Of a stretch of DNA of 5,918 bases, positions 1-5,918 are shown in pieces. The DNA is from Desulfobacterales bacterium (GTDB lineage: Bacteria; Desulfobacterota; Syntrophobacteria; B119-G9), in contig JALXAI010000291.1 in NCBI GenBank assembly GCA_026992215.1, forward strand, positions 1 to 5,918, written 5' to 3'. The notes under the pieces were generated by a model. That model worked only from the letters and a program-made list of their open reading frames with translations. It was not told the origin of the DNA and made no database searches. A program made the translations under genes and the position numbers. The first letter of the stretch is position 1; each line of letters begins with the position of its first letter.

Positions 1-428
1 GTTACATGTCTTAAGCCGCGCGAATATAGCTTTTCGGCGAATAACCATGTTTTCTCATCCACGAAAAAAGGATCGCCGTAACCTTTTATATATATATCCC
101 CGTGGAGATTCCCGTCCTTCAGTTTGCCTTTCGCATAGACTTCGGTCACAAACGTGTATTGGGGCCCCAGCCTTTTCAAGGCTGCATACGAAGTAACCAA
201 CTTTGCCACGGACGCCGGCACAAAGGTTTCGTGTTCTCTAAGACGGTAAAGAGTCCTTCCGCTTTGAATATCAAAAATCACTGCCCCTGTTTCCGGCGCT
301 AAGGTGGTCAGGGCGGAGACAGCCTTTCTCAGGGCTTTCGAATCATAGGCGTGCCCTGTTCCGGCAAGAAGCGCCAGGATCAGGAAAAAACAAGAAACAG
401 TCCACGTAAGATGAAGCTTATGTTTCAT
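1..428 (-). CDS. dacB: D-alanyl-D-alanine carboxypeptidase/endopeptidase, PBP4 (peptidase S13) family, N-terminal part
   Basis: Partial: 142 residues from the start, and the C-terminal part lies beyond the left edge. PBP4-type enzymes are periplasmic penicillin-binding proteins that trim or cleave peptidoglycan peptide cross-links. Seen in the translation: a signal peptide (basic MKHK, hydrophobic core about 9-23, likely cleavage after G-H-A at residue 27); the catalytic S-x-x-K motif in PASVAKL (Ser73, Lys76); and a GYGDP segment near 116-120 that matches the conserved GGGDP-like turn of the S13 family. The later SxN and KTG motifs are outside the window. The start is the ATG at 426-428. An upstream ATG at 434-436 is out of frame and meets a stop after two codons. 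There is no strong ribosome-binding site. The gene begins 13 bases after the permease stop, so the two are probably co-transcribed and may be translationally coupled. The family call is firm; the symbol dacB is by homology. Confidence 0.92.
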   Translation of the reverse strand, partial: MKHKLHLTWTVSCFFLILALLAGTGHAYDSKALRKAVSALTTLAPETGAVIFDIQSGRTLYRLREHETFVPASVAKLVTSYAALKRLGPQYTFVTEVYAKGKLKDGNLHGDIYIKGYGDPFFVDEKTWLFAEKLYSRGLRHV

Positions 429-441
429 TTTTTCATTACTT

Positions 442-1320
442 TCAACGCAAATAGACAAGAACCACACCGGACATCATCAAGGATGCTCCCAGAATCCTGT
501 AAAGTATCTCTTCTTCCCTGAAAACAAGCCATCCAAAAATAACCGATATGACGAGGCTCAACCTCTTGACCGATATCATATAAGATACCGGTGCCAGTTG
601 TATAGCCGAAAAATGTGCCATAACCATTATCGCCATGGAAATGCCGGCGGCGAACACAAGCATCCAGGCCTTCTTGTTTTTTACACGCTTGATAAGATCC
701 GGGTTATTCGCGAGACGAACCGTGTTTATTACCGTGAGGACAATCGCCTGGCAACTGATGTATACGAGACCGAAAGAAAAAGGATCGGAAAGAAGCACCG
801 CCTTTTTGCCGAGGGTGGAAGTAACGGCATATATCATGGCAACGATGAGCATGTACCTTGAACCCGGCACTTTAAAAATGGCCACGATGGGCGCGCAGGG
901 TTTCTTTAACATGTGTTCACCGTTCAGCAGGTAGGCACCAGCACTAACCAGCGAGACACCAAGTATGCCTGTGGTAGGGATCTGCTCTCCGAGGATAAGC
1001 CCGGCGGTCAGGATTGTGAAAACGGGTGTGAACGCCAGAAACGGCACCGTAAGCGACAGCGGAGATACCCTGATGGCTTTCATGTATAAATAGAAAGCGG
1101 CAATTTCAAGTGGCAACAGCTCAAGAATCACCATAAAAACTTCCGAAGATGGCATGGTAAATTCAAAGTAGCCGGAAAACAGGATAAGAATCGGCATCGT
1201 GACAAGCAGATCGAGCCATATCACGAACCACTCGTCCATTTCCTTTAACACTTTCTTGTTAAAGACATCCGCGAGCGATGTAAAAAACGCCGCAGTCAGT
1301 GATAGGTAAAACCATTTCAT
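442..1320 (-). CDS. EamA/DMT-superfamily transporter, ten-helix permease
   Basis: A 292-residue inner-membrane protein of the drug/metabolite transporter superfamily; substrate unknown. The hydrophobicity pattern gives about ten helices (roughly 2-20, 31-50, 60-80, 88-110, 115-133, 155-175, 181-201, 218-238, 243-267, 272-290), the usual EamA count. The two halves resemble each other: helix-breaking A-P/S-P turns are followed by a GxxxGE/FREE-type segment before the last helix (LTAGLILGEQ near 104-113, FGWLVFREEE near 262-271), typical of EamA repeats. The frame stays open upstream to a TTG at 1459-1461. The ATG at 1318-1320 is preferred because it places the first helix at the N-terminus, gives the usual family length, and lies downstream of a good promoter whose -35 box overlaps that TTG. 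The ribosome-binding site is weak (GGATGG nine bases upstream). It is the first gene of a unit with the downstream PBP4 gene. An exporter of small metabolites is possible but not shown. Confidence 0.88.
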   Translation of the reverse strand: MKWFYLSLTAAFFTSLADVFNKKVLKEMDEWFVIWLDLLVTMPILILFSGYFEFTMPSSEVFMVILELLPLEIAAFYLYMKAIRVSPLSLTVPFLAFTPVFTILTAGLILGEQIPTTGILGVSLVSAGAYLLNGEHMLKKPCAPIVAIFKVPGSRYMLIVAMIYAVTSTLGKKAVLLSDPFSFGLVYISCQAIVLTVINTVRLANNPDLIKRVKNKKAWMLVFAAGISMAIMVMAHFSAIQLAPVSYMISVKRLSLVISVIFGWLVFREEEILYRILGASLMMSGVVLVYLR

Positions 1321-1362
1321 CCCGGGTTGCCATCCGTGACGTTTTTGCTTCTGGGTCTCAAT

Positions 1363-1388
1363 AACGCCTCCAAAAGCGTTTTTTGGAG
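1363..1388 (-). promoter_or_regulatory. Leader hairpin upstream of the permease, with an alternative pairing
   Basis: On the minus strand, CTCCAAAA (1388-1381) pairs perfectly with TTTTGGAG (1375-1368) around the five-base loop AACGC. The loop is itself complementary to GCGTT (1367-1363) directly after the stem. Two mutually exclusive hairpins are therefore possible. The first buries a GGAG sequence in a stem; the second displays it in a loop. No U-run follows, so it is not a standard terminator. It sits in the predicted 5' leader, 43 or more bases before the start codon. Function is unknown. Confidence 0.35.
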
Positions 1389-1431
1389 TCCTTGTGTAAT
1401 TTTTTATTTGCAGTTTTGCAAATCTGGCGCT

Positions 1432-1461
1432 ATTATATGCAACGCCTGCTGGGGCAGGCAA
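1432..1461 (-). promoter_or_regulatory. Sigma70-like promoter for the permease-dacB unit
   Basis: On the minus strand there is a perfect TATAAT (-10, plus-strand 1432-1437) and a TTGCCT (-35, plus-strand 1456-1461; 4 of 6 matches to TTGACA) with an 18-base spacer. Transcription would start near 1425, giving a leader of about 105 nt before the ATG at 1320. The promoter supports the shorter permease reading frame. The spacer is almost filled by a perfect inverted repeat (1444-1459), which is unusual. Predicted from sequence only. Confidence 0.55.
1444..1459. repeat. Perfect inverted repeat between the -35 and -10 boxes
   Basis: GCCTGC-TGGG-GCAGGC: six paired bases on each side of four bases. 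It lies in the spacer of the proposed minus-strand promoter and overlaps its -35 box. A dimeric repressor bound here would block RNA polymerase, so it is a plausible operator. No regulator is recognised, and a chance GC-rich palindrome cannot be excluded. Confidence 0.35.
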
Positions 1462-1554
1462 AATTATCTATTCAAAAGATTCGCATTTTTCAAGCAACGC
1501 ATTCTGGATGCAACATATTATTTAATACAAGCTAATAGAAAGAGACAACCCTGG

Positions 1555-1570
1555 TGATAAGCATTTATCA
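1555..1570. promoter_or_regulatory. Palindromic candidate operator upstream of fdhA
   Basis: TGATAAGCATTTATCA is a perfect 6-4-6 inverted repeat in the divergent intergenic region, 112 bases before the fdhA ATG. Its TGAT...ATCA outer halves recall binding sites of CRP/FNR-type regulators, but the inner spacing (TGAT-N8-ATCA) does not match the FNR consensus TTGAT-N4-ATCAA. Size and symmetry suit a dimeric regulator. No regulator gene lies in the window, so the assignment is tentative. Confidence 0.35.
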
Positions 1571-1672
1571 TGGCACGTTGGATTTTCTAGTCATTCCCGC
1601 TGTTAAAAACCAAAAATTTCACATATCATATCAAACTTGTTTAGTTTAACCTATAACCTGATACCGGATATT

Positions 1673-1678
1673 GGGTGA
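1673..1678 (+). promoter_or_regulatory. Ribosome-binding site deciding the fdhA start
   Basis: GGGTGA contains GGTGA, which matches the 3' side of the Shine-Dalgarno consensus (AGGAGGTGA) and lies four bases before the ATG at 1683. The alternative in-frame TTG at 1671, four codons earlier, has no comparable upstream sequence, so the ATG is preferred. Confidence 0.5.
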
Positions 1679-1682
1679 CGTA

Positions 1683-4430
1683 ATGGGAAAAGTAAAACTT
1701 TGGATTGATGGCCAGGAAGTTGAAGTACCGGAAGGGACAACGGTTTTAAAGGCGGCTGAAGAGGCAGGGATTCATATTCCGACTCTTTGCTACCATCCGC
1801 TTCTGAGACCCAGTGGCAACTGTCGCATGTGCGCTGTTGAGATCGAAGGTTACAGGGGGTTGCCGGCGTCGTGTTCTACTCCCGTAGCCGAAGGCATGGT
1901 CGTTCGCACCAACACGGACAGGGTAAGAGATTTCAGGCAGGAAACCCTGCGTGCAATATTGAGGGATCACCCGCGGGAATGTATCGCCTGTCCTAAAAAT
2001 CAGAGTTGCGAGCTCCAGGAACTGATCGCATACGTGGGAATAGAAGTTCCGTACGAGGCTCCAACCGAGAAGCGATTCGAGGTCAAAGACGGAGGACCCT
2101 TCTTCAGGAGAGATTACAATTTATGTGTTCGATGCGGCCGCTGTGTGAGGATATGCAACGAGGTCCGGGGGGTGGGAGCGATAGTCTTCAAAGAAGTTGA
2201 AGGACGCCAGGAAGTGGGCACTCCCCTTGACAGACCCCTGGAAGAGGTGGGATGTCAATTCTGCGCCGCCTGCGTGGATGCGTGCCCCACGGGCGCTCTC
2301 ACGGATAAAATTCCGAAATGGAGGGCGGAAGCCAGGGAAAGAGAGGATAGTTTCTGTCCCGAGATATCGGATATAGTGCTGAGCCTTTACGACAGGTACA
2401 GGGAGCGGGAAAGCAAAAGCAGCATATGTCCCTATTGCGGTGTTGGTTGCCGGCTGGTGTTCGAGGTTCAGGATGGGGAGATAATACGAACCGTTCCCGA
2501 TCCTAGCGGCCCGGCAAACAAGGGTCTTGATTGCGTAAAGGGACGTTTCGGAATTTCCGAATTTGTCCACAGCCCTGATCGCCTGAAAACGCCGCTTATA
2601 AGGAAAAACGGGTCCCTCGAAGAAACTTCCTGGGACGAAGCCCTGGAAGCGGTGGCTAAGCAGCTATCGAAGTACAAGCCCGACGAAGTCGCCGTGATAT
2701 CGTCCGCCAAGTGCACCAACGAGGAAAACTACGTTATACAGAAGTTTGCCAGGGCTGTGCTCAAAACGAACTCGGTCGATCACTGCGCACGTCTCTGACA
2801 CTCCCCCACCGTGGCCGGTCTGGTCAAGGCATTCGGAAGTGGCGCAATGACCAACACCATCGAAGATATCGGGGAAGCTTCCTGCATTCTTGCCATCGGA
2901 ACAAACACCACCGATACCCACCCGGTAATCGGAACAAGGGTGCGGAGGGCAGTGTTAAACGGAGCCCATCTCATAGTGGCAAACCCCAGACGCATTCCCC
3001 TGGTTAAGCACGCCACCTATTTTCTCCAGCATCGACCCGGAACAGATATCGCCCTGCTCATGGGAATGGCCAGGGTGATAGTAGACGAGGATCTGCATGA
3101 CAGGGAATTCATTGAAAGTCGCTGCGAGAACTTCGAAGAATTCAAAAAGTCACTGGATGCATTTTCGCTCGATTTCGTATCCGAGGTTACGGGAGTGAAC
3201 GCTGAGCTGATAAGAAGAGCGGCCATACTTTATGCCACTCACAAGCCTTCTTCACTCCTCTATGCCATGGGAATAACCCAGCACACCCATGGCACCGACA
3301 ACGTTCTTGCCACGGCCAACCTTGCAATGCTCACAGGCAACATCGGGAAGCGCGGCACCGGGGTTAACCCGTTAAGAGGCCAGAACAACGTACAGGGAGC
3401 CTGCGACATGGGCGCTCTGCCCAACGTGTTTCCCGGTTACCAGGCAGTGGTGGACGAAAACCTGAGGAAGAAATTCGAAGATGCGTGGGGAGTGGATAAC
3501 CTGCCCGGTGAAATAGGGCTCACGCTCCCGCAAATGTTCGAAGCAATAAATTCAGGCAAAATCAAGGCTGTTTACCTGGTGGGTGAAAACCCTGCAGTCA
3601 GTGAACCGAACCTGGAACACCTTAAGAATGTCTTTCAGAAGCTGGAATTCCTGGTTATTCAGGATATTTTCCCCACGGAATCAATGCCCTACGCACACGT
3701 GGTTCTCCCGGCTGCATCGTTTGCCGAAAAGGATGGCACATTTACGAACACCGAGAGAAGGGTTCAGTGGTTCGATCCCGTGGTTCCCGCGCCCGGGCAA
3801 GCCAAGCCTGACTGGTGGGTCACATGCGAGATTGCCAAGAGGATGGGAGCCAGCGGCTTCGATTTCACCTCAACGAAAGAGATCCTCGATGAAATCAACA
3901 AGGTTACCCCGAGCTACGGCGGAATCACCTACGGCAGGCTCCAGATGACAACCTTGCAGTGGCCGTGCCCGAGTACCGATCACCCGGGAACTCCTATCCT
4001 TCATACCCAGGCTTTCACAAGGGGTAAGGGACACTTTGAACCTCTAACCTACAAGGGGCCCCAGGAAATGCCTGATGAAGAGTTTCCGTTCGTGCTTACC
4101 ACTGCCCGAAGCCTGTTTCATTTCCATACCGGCACTATGACCCGCAAGGTTACAGGGCTTAACATAATTCGTGGAGAAGAGTACGTTGAAATTCACCCCG
4201 ATGACGCGGCTGGATTAGGGTTAAAAGACGGAGACGTGGTCAGAGTGGTTTCAAGGCGCGGGGCGGTGGAAGCGAAGGCCCTGATCACGGACAGGGCACC
4301 GAAGGGAGTCGTGACCATGGATTTCCATTTTTCCGAGAGCCCTGTCAACGTTCTTACAAACCCCGCTCACGACCCGGTAAGCCGAATTCCCGAATACAAG
4401 GCATGTGCCGTAAGAATTGAAAAGAGGTAG
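1683..4430 (+). CDS. fdhA: Selenocysteine-containing formate dehydrogenase, catalytic alpha subunit with NuoG-like Fe-S domains
   Basis: A 915-residue cytoplasmic molybdenum/tungsten-bis-MGD enzyme interconverting formate and CO2. The in-frame TGA at 2796-2798 is read as selenocysteine (Sec372). It sits in VDHCARL-U-HSPTVAGL, where the family has Sec or Cys followed by the catalytic His (His373), and the frame resumes without any shift. Domains in order: [2Fe-2S] ferredoxin (Cys36, 47, 50, 64); NuoG-type His-Cys3 [4Fe-4S] site (His96, Cys100, 103, 109); two-cluster ferredoxin (Cys148, 151, 154, 158 and 191, 194, 197, 201); molybdopterin-domain [4Fe-4S] (Cys249, 252, 256, 284, then Lys285). 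After these come the molybdopterin core, with the NPLRGQNNVQGACDMG segment (Arg565, equivalent to the active-site Arg of E. coli FdhF), and the C-terminal dinucleotide-binding domain from about 800. There is no signal peptide or twin-arginine motif. The N-terminal Fe-S wire is the kind used to reach a flavin subunit. NfnA/NfnB-like genes follow directly, the first only two bases away. A second gene starting at the GTG at 2811 would be a misannotation. Confidence 0.96.
2796..2829 (+). promoter_or_regulatory. Selenocysteine TGA codon and bacterial SECIS hairpin
   Basis: TGA (2796-2798) is followed by 18 bases and then the apical GGTCT (2817-2821), the same spacing and loop as I recall for E. 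coli fdhF. The stem is TGGCC (2812-2816) with GGTCA (2822-2826): five pairs including one G-U. After a G/A mismatch (2811/2827), two more C-G pairs form (2809-2810 with 2828-2829). The GU in the loop is the known SelB contact. The element is also coding sequence. The cell must carry selA, selB, selC and selD elsewhere; none is in this window. Confidence 0.9.
4424..4428 (+). promoter_or_regulatory. Ribosome-binding site of the nfnA-like gene, inside the end of fdhA
   Basis: GAGGT overlaps the last codons and TAG stop of fdhA and lies four bases before the ATG at 4433. The two-base gap between genes suggests translational coupling and a fixed stoichiometry of the two products. Confidence 0.6.
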
Positions 4431-4432
4431 CT

Positions 4433-5278
4433 ATGTTTCCCATAGTTGAAAAAGAAGAGTTAGCTTCGAGCGTTCATAGAATGAGGGTAAAAGCACCTTT
4501 GGTTGCCGAAAAGGCGCAGCCCGGCCAGTTTATCATCCTGATCATCGACGAGAAGGGCGAGCGAGTGCCTTTTACGCTGAGCGACTGGAGCAAGGAAGAC
4601 GGAACTGTTGAGTTTGTATTCATTGAAGTGGGAAGAACCACGAGAGCTCTCGCTCAACTAAAAGAAGGGGACAGCCTGCTGCACTTGATCGGCCCTCTTG
4701 GCAGGCCTTCTCACGTGGATAATTTCGGTCACGTGGTTTGCGTGGTAAGCGGCTACGGCATAGCCGGGATGGTGCCCACCATCAAGGCGCTCAAGGAGAA
4801 AGGCAACAGGATAACCACGATTCTCCAGGTGCCGGATGAGAAAAACCTTTTTGGGGAAGAAAAGCTCAAAGAGACCAGCGACGAGTTAATTTTGGCCGCC
4901 GGCGGAGACGGAGGCTTTACCAATCCCACCGCGTTGAAACCGCTCAGGAAACTCGTCCGCAAACATCCCGGGCAACCCATAGACAGGGTAATAGCCATGG
5001 CTTCGTTCTGCTTGATGAAGCTGTGTTGCGAGATAACAAAACAGAAAGAAATACCCACTTACGTTCACCTGGCTCCCTTGATGGTAGACGGCACGGGAAT
5101 GTGCGGCGCGTGCAGGTGCGTGGTGGAAGGGAAAAACAGGTTTGCATGTGTACATGGCCCGGAGTTCAACGGCCACCTTGTGGAGGGCTGGGATGTTTTG
5201 ATGGCTCGAAGATGCACATACGCAGATGAAGTGCTGGGCCAGCAGAGCTTTCAGTGCAGTTCGTGTTCACAGTGGTAG
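4433..5278 (+). CDS. NfnA-like FAD/[2Fe-2S] flavoprotein subunit, divergent nucleotide site
   Basis: 281 residues, related to the small subunit of NADH-dependent ferredoxin:NADP oxidoreductase (NfnA; also annotated as sulfide dehydrogenase beta subunit). Seen: a ferredoxin-reductase-type FAD domain (RVPFTLSDW at 44-52, GPLGRP at 87-92), a Rossmann-like domain from about 98, and a C-terminal [2Fe-2S] site with Asp219, Cys224, Cys227 and Cys239 (D-x4-CGAC-x11-C). The Asp ligand distinguishes NfnA from the four-Cys PyrK subunit. Odd features: where typical NfnA has a GGGxGxAP nucleotide-binding loop, this protein has SGYGIAGMVP (106-115). The usual GPPxMM segment is ASFCLMK (190-196). The region around 150-165 (AAGGDGGFTNP) also departs from the usual DDGSxGxxG. 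The last 21 residues add Cys261, Cys275 and Cys278, ending in a CSSCSQW tail. It follows fdhA by two bases, so it probably takes electrons from, or gives them to, FdhA. Family is firm; NAD binding is doubtful. Confidence 0.88.
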   Translation: MFPIVEKEELASSVHRMRVKAPLVAEKAQPGQFIILIIDEKGERVPFTLSDWSKEDGTVEFVFIEVGRTTRALAQLKEGDSLLHLIGPLGRPSHVDNFGHVVCVVSGYGIAGMVPTIKALKEKGNRITTILQVPDEKNLFGEEKLKETSDELILAAGGDGGFTNPTALKPLRKLVRKHPGQPIDRVIAMASFCLMKLCCEITKQKEIPTYVHLAPLMVDGTGMCGACRCVVEGKNRFACVHGPEFNGHLVEGWDVLMARRCTYADEVLGQQSFQCSSCSQW

Positions 5279-5373
5279 GCACTTGTACCGGTAGCAGAAA
5301 AAACATCAGGGAGGGATGCATAATCCCGAATCCAAATAGAACAGGCGATTATTTAGAGAAATAGGAGCTTTCC
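5279..5373 (+). other. 95-base gap between the nfnA-like and nfnB-like genes
   Basis: No gene is recognised. It contains a short perfect hairpin (GGGAT 5313-5317, ATCCC 5323-5327, five-base loop) with no T-run, so it is not a good rho-independent terminator, and transcription most likely continues. A strong ribosome-binding site, AGGAG (5363-5367), lies six bases before the next ATG. A seven-codon ATG frame at 5316 overlaps the hairpin but is too short to call. Confidence 0.45.
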
Positions 5374-5918
5374 ATGGCTGAGCCTGAAAAACCAAAAAAG
5401 AAACCGAAAAAGAAACTTGATTTAAACCGCGTTAAGATGCCGAAGCAGGAACCTTCGATTCGACGAAGAAATTTCAACGAGGTTGCCCTTGGTTACACTC
5501 ACGAGATGGCGCTCAAGGAAGCAAGCCGCTGTATACAATGCAAAAAGCGGCCATGCCAGTCAGGATGCCCGGTAAATATCGACATACCTGATTTTATTGA
5601 GGCCATCAAGGAGGATAATCTTCCAAAAGCCCTGGAAGTGCTCAAAAGGAAAACGAGTCTTCCGGGAATATGCGGGCGGGTATGTCCCCAGGAAACCCAG
5701 TGCGAATTAAAATGCACTCTTAATCAAAAAGGCGCTCCCATAGCCATCGGACGTCTTGAAAGGTACGTGGCAGACTGGGAGAGGGCCCAGGGCGAAGTAA
5801 AAATACCTGACATCGCCCCCTCAACGGGCAAGAACGTTGCCATTGTCGGTTCCGGCCCCGCCGGCCTGACGGTGGCCTCCGAACTCGCAAAGCTGGGTCA
5901 CAAGGTTGACCTTTTCGA
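5374..5918 (+). CDS. NfnB-like flavoprotein (glutamate synthase small-subunit family), N-terminal part
   Basis: Partial: 181 residues, continuing past the right edge. In Nfn enzymes this subunit carries two [4Fe-4S] clusters, the electron-bifurcating FAD and the NADP(H) site; close relatives are the GltD small subunit and SudA. Seen: a family signature RRRNFNEVALGYTHEMA (30-46); Cys53, 56, 61, 65 (C-x2-C-x4-C-x3-C) followed by PVNIDIPDFI; a second set Cys100, 104, 110, 114; and an FAD-binding G-x-G-x-x-G loop (Gly159, 161, 164 in VGSGPAGL). The start ATG has AGGAG six bases upstream. The first 15 or so residues form a lysine-rich leader (KPKKKPKKK) that I do not expect in the core family. Third gene of the operon with fdhA and the nfnA-like gene. 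The second Rossmann domain, which decides NADP versus NAD preference, is not in the window. Confidence 0.93.
   Translation, partial: MAEPEKPKKKPKKKLDLNRVKMPKQEPSIRRRNFNEVALGYTHEMALKEASRCIQCKKRPCQSGCPVNIDIPDFIEAIKEDNLPKALEVLKRKTSLPGICGRVCPQETQCELKCTLNQKGAPIAIGRLERYVADWERAQGEVKIPDIAPSTGKNVAIVGSGPAGLTVASELAKLGHKVDLF

Larger units (their letters stand above)
1462..1682. other. AT-rich divergent intergenic region
   Basis: This 221-base stretch separates the leftward permease unit from the rightward fdhA operon. It is clearly richer in A and T than the flanking genes. I see no tRNA, small RNA or conserved protein in it. It must hold the fdhA promoter if the operon starts here, but no plus-strand -35/-10 pair is better than about three of six matches in each box. 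A TATAAC near 1650 has no acceptable -35 partner. The palindrome at 1555-1570 is the one distinct element. Confidence 0.5.

Noticed and set aside
87..97. TA-rich simple repeat
   Set aside because: A short run inside the dacB coding sequence (encoding DIYIK), with no sign of a mobile or regulatory role.
1321..1461. 47-residue N-terminal extension of the permease from TTG 1459-1461
   Set aside because: The TTG coincides with the -35 box of a good promoter, so it would lie upstream of the transcript start. The extension is hydrophilic and unlike the family, and the first helix begins right after the ATG at 1320.
1571..1587. Sigma54-type promoter starting at TGGCAC upstream of fdhA
   Set aside because: The -24 half looks right, but the -12 GC element is missing: the bases after N5 are ATTTT, not TTGCA/T.
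1671..1682. TTG start of fdhA four codons earlier
   Set aside because: No ribosome-binding site precedes it, while the ATG at 1683 has GGTGA at a suitable distance.
2811..4430. Separate molybdopterin oxidoreductase gene starting at GTG 2811
   Set aside because: It is the in-frame continuation of fdhA beyond the selenocysteine TGA; the GTG is inside the SECIS stem and has no ribosome-binding site.
4886..5176. Antisense open frames over the nfnA-like gene, and similar frames elsewhere
   Set aside because: Overlapping shadows of well-supported genes, with no ribosome-binding site or recognisable protein features.
4433..5278. Dihydroorotate dehydrogenase electron-transfer subunit (PyrK)
   Set aside because: The cluster motif has Asp219 in place of the first Cys, the operon contains no pyrimidine genes, and an NfnB-like gene follows.
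5313..5327. Terminator between the nfnA-like and nfnB-like genes
   Set aside because: Only a five-pair stem and no following T-run; the genes belong to the same functional unit.

Overview
The window looks like a chromosomal segment from an anaerobic bacterium with moderate GC content that uses selenocysteine and lives by formate, ferredoxin and pyridine-nucleotide redox chemistry. A syntrophic, sulfate-reducing or acetogenic lineage (Desulfobacterota-like or Firmicutes-like) would fit. That placement is inferred from gene content; no marker gene fixes the taxon.

Left part, minus strand (1-1461): a two-gene unit reads leftward. It begins with a sigma70-like promoter (about 1432-1461) and a leader of roughly 100 nt holding a strong hairpin. 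Next comes a ten-helix EamA/DMT-family permease (442-1320). Thirteen bases later the signal-peptide-bearing start of a D-Ala-D-Ala carboxypeptidase of the PBP4/DacB (S13) family begins and runs off the left edge (1-428). Envelope maintenance is the evident theme.

Middle (about 1462-1682): an AT-rich divergent intergenic region. It holds a perfect 16-bp palindrome (1555-1570) that could be an operator, but no convincing promoter for the rightward operon.

Right part, plus strand (1683-5918): a three-gene redox operon. The first gene is one long molybdenum/tungsten formate dehydrogenase catalytic subunit (fdhA, 1683-4430, 915 residues) whose active-site residue is selenocysteine, encoded by the in-frame TGA at 2796-2798. 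A SECIS-type hairpin with a GGTCT loop follows at the same distance as in E. coli fdhF. A naive ORF caller would split this gene in two. Two bases after it starts a divergent NfnA-like flavoprotein (4433-5278), and 95 bases further an NfnB-like flavoprotein (5374 to the right edge).

The genes suggest one cytoplasmic complex. FdhA oxidises formate (or reduces CO2), and its NuoG-like Fe-S wire passes electrons to an Nfn-type bifurcating flavin module that can in principle work with NADP(H) and ferredoxin. The most interesting aspect is that the NfnA-like subunit appears to have lost the usual nucleotide-site motifs and gained a C-terminal Cys-rich tail. This would fit an arrangement in which FdhA, not NADH, supplies electrons to that flavin. 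The coupling is a hypothesis; the gene identities are well supported.
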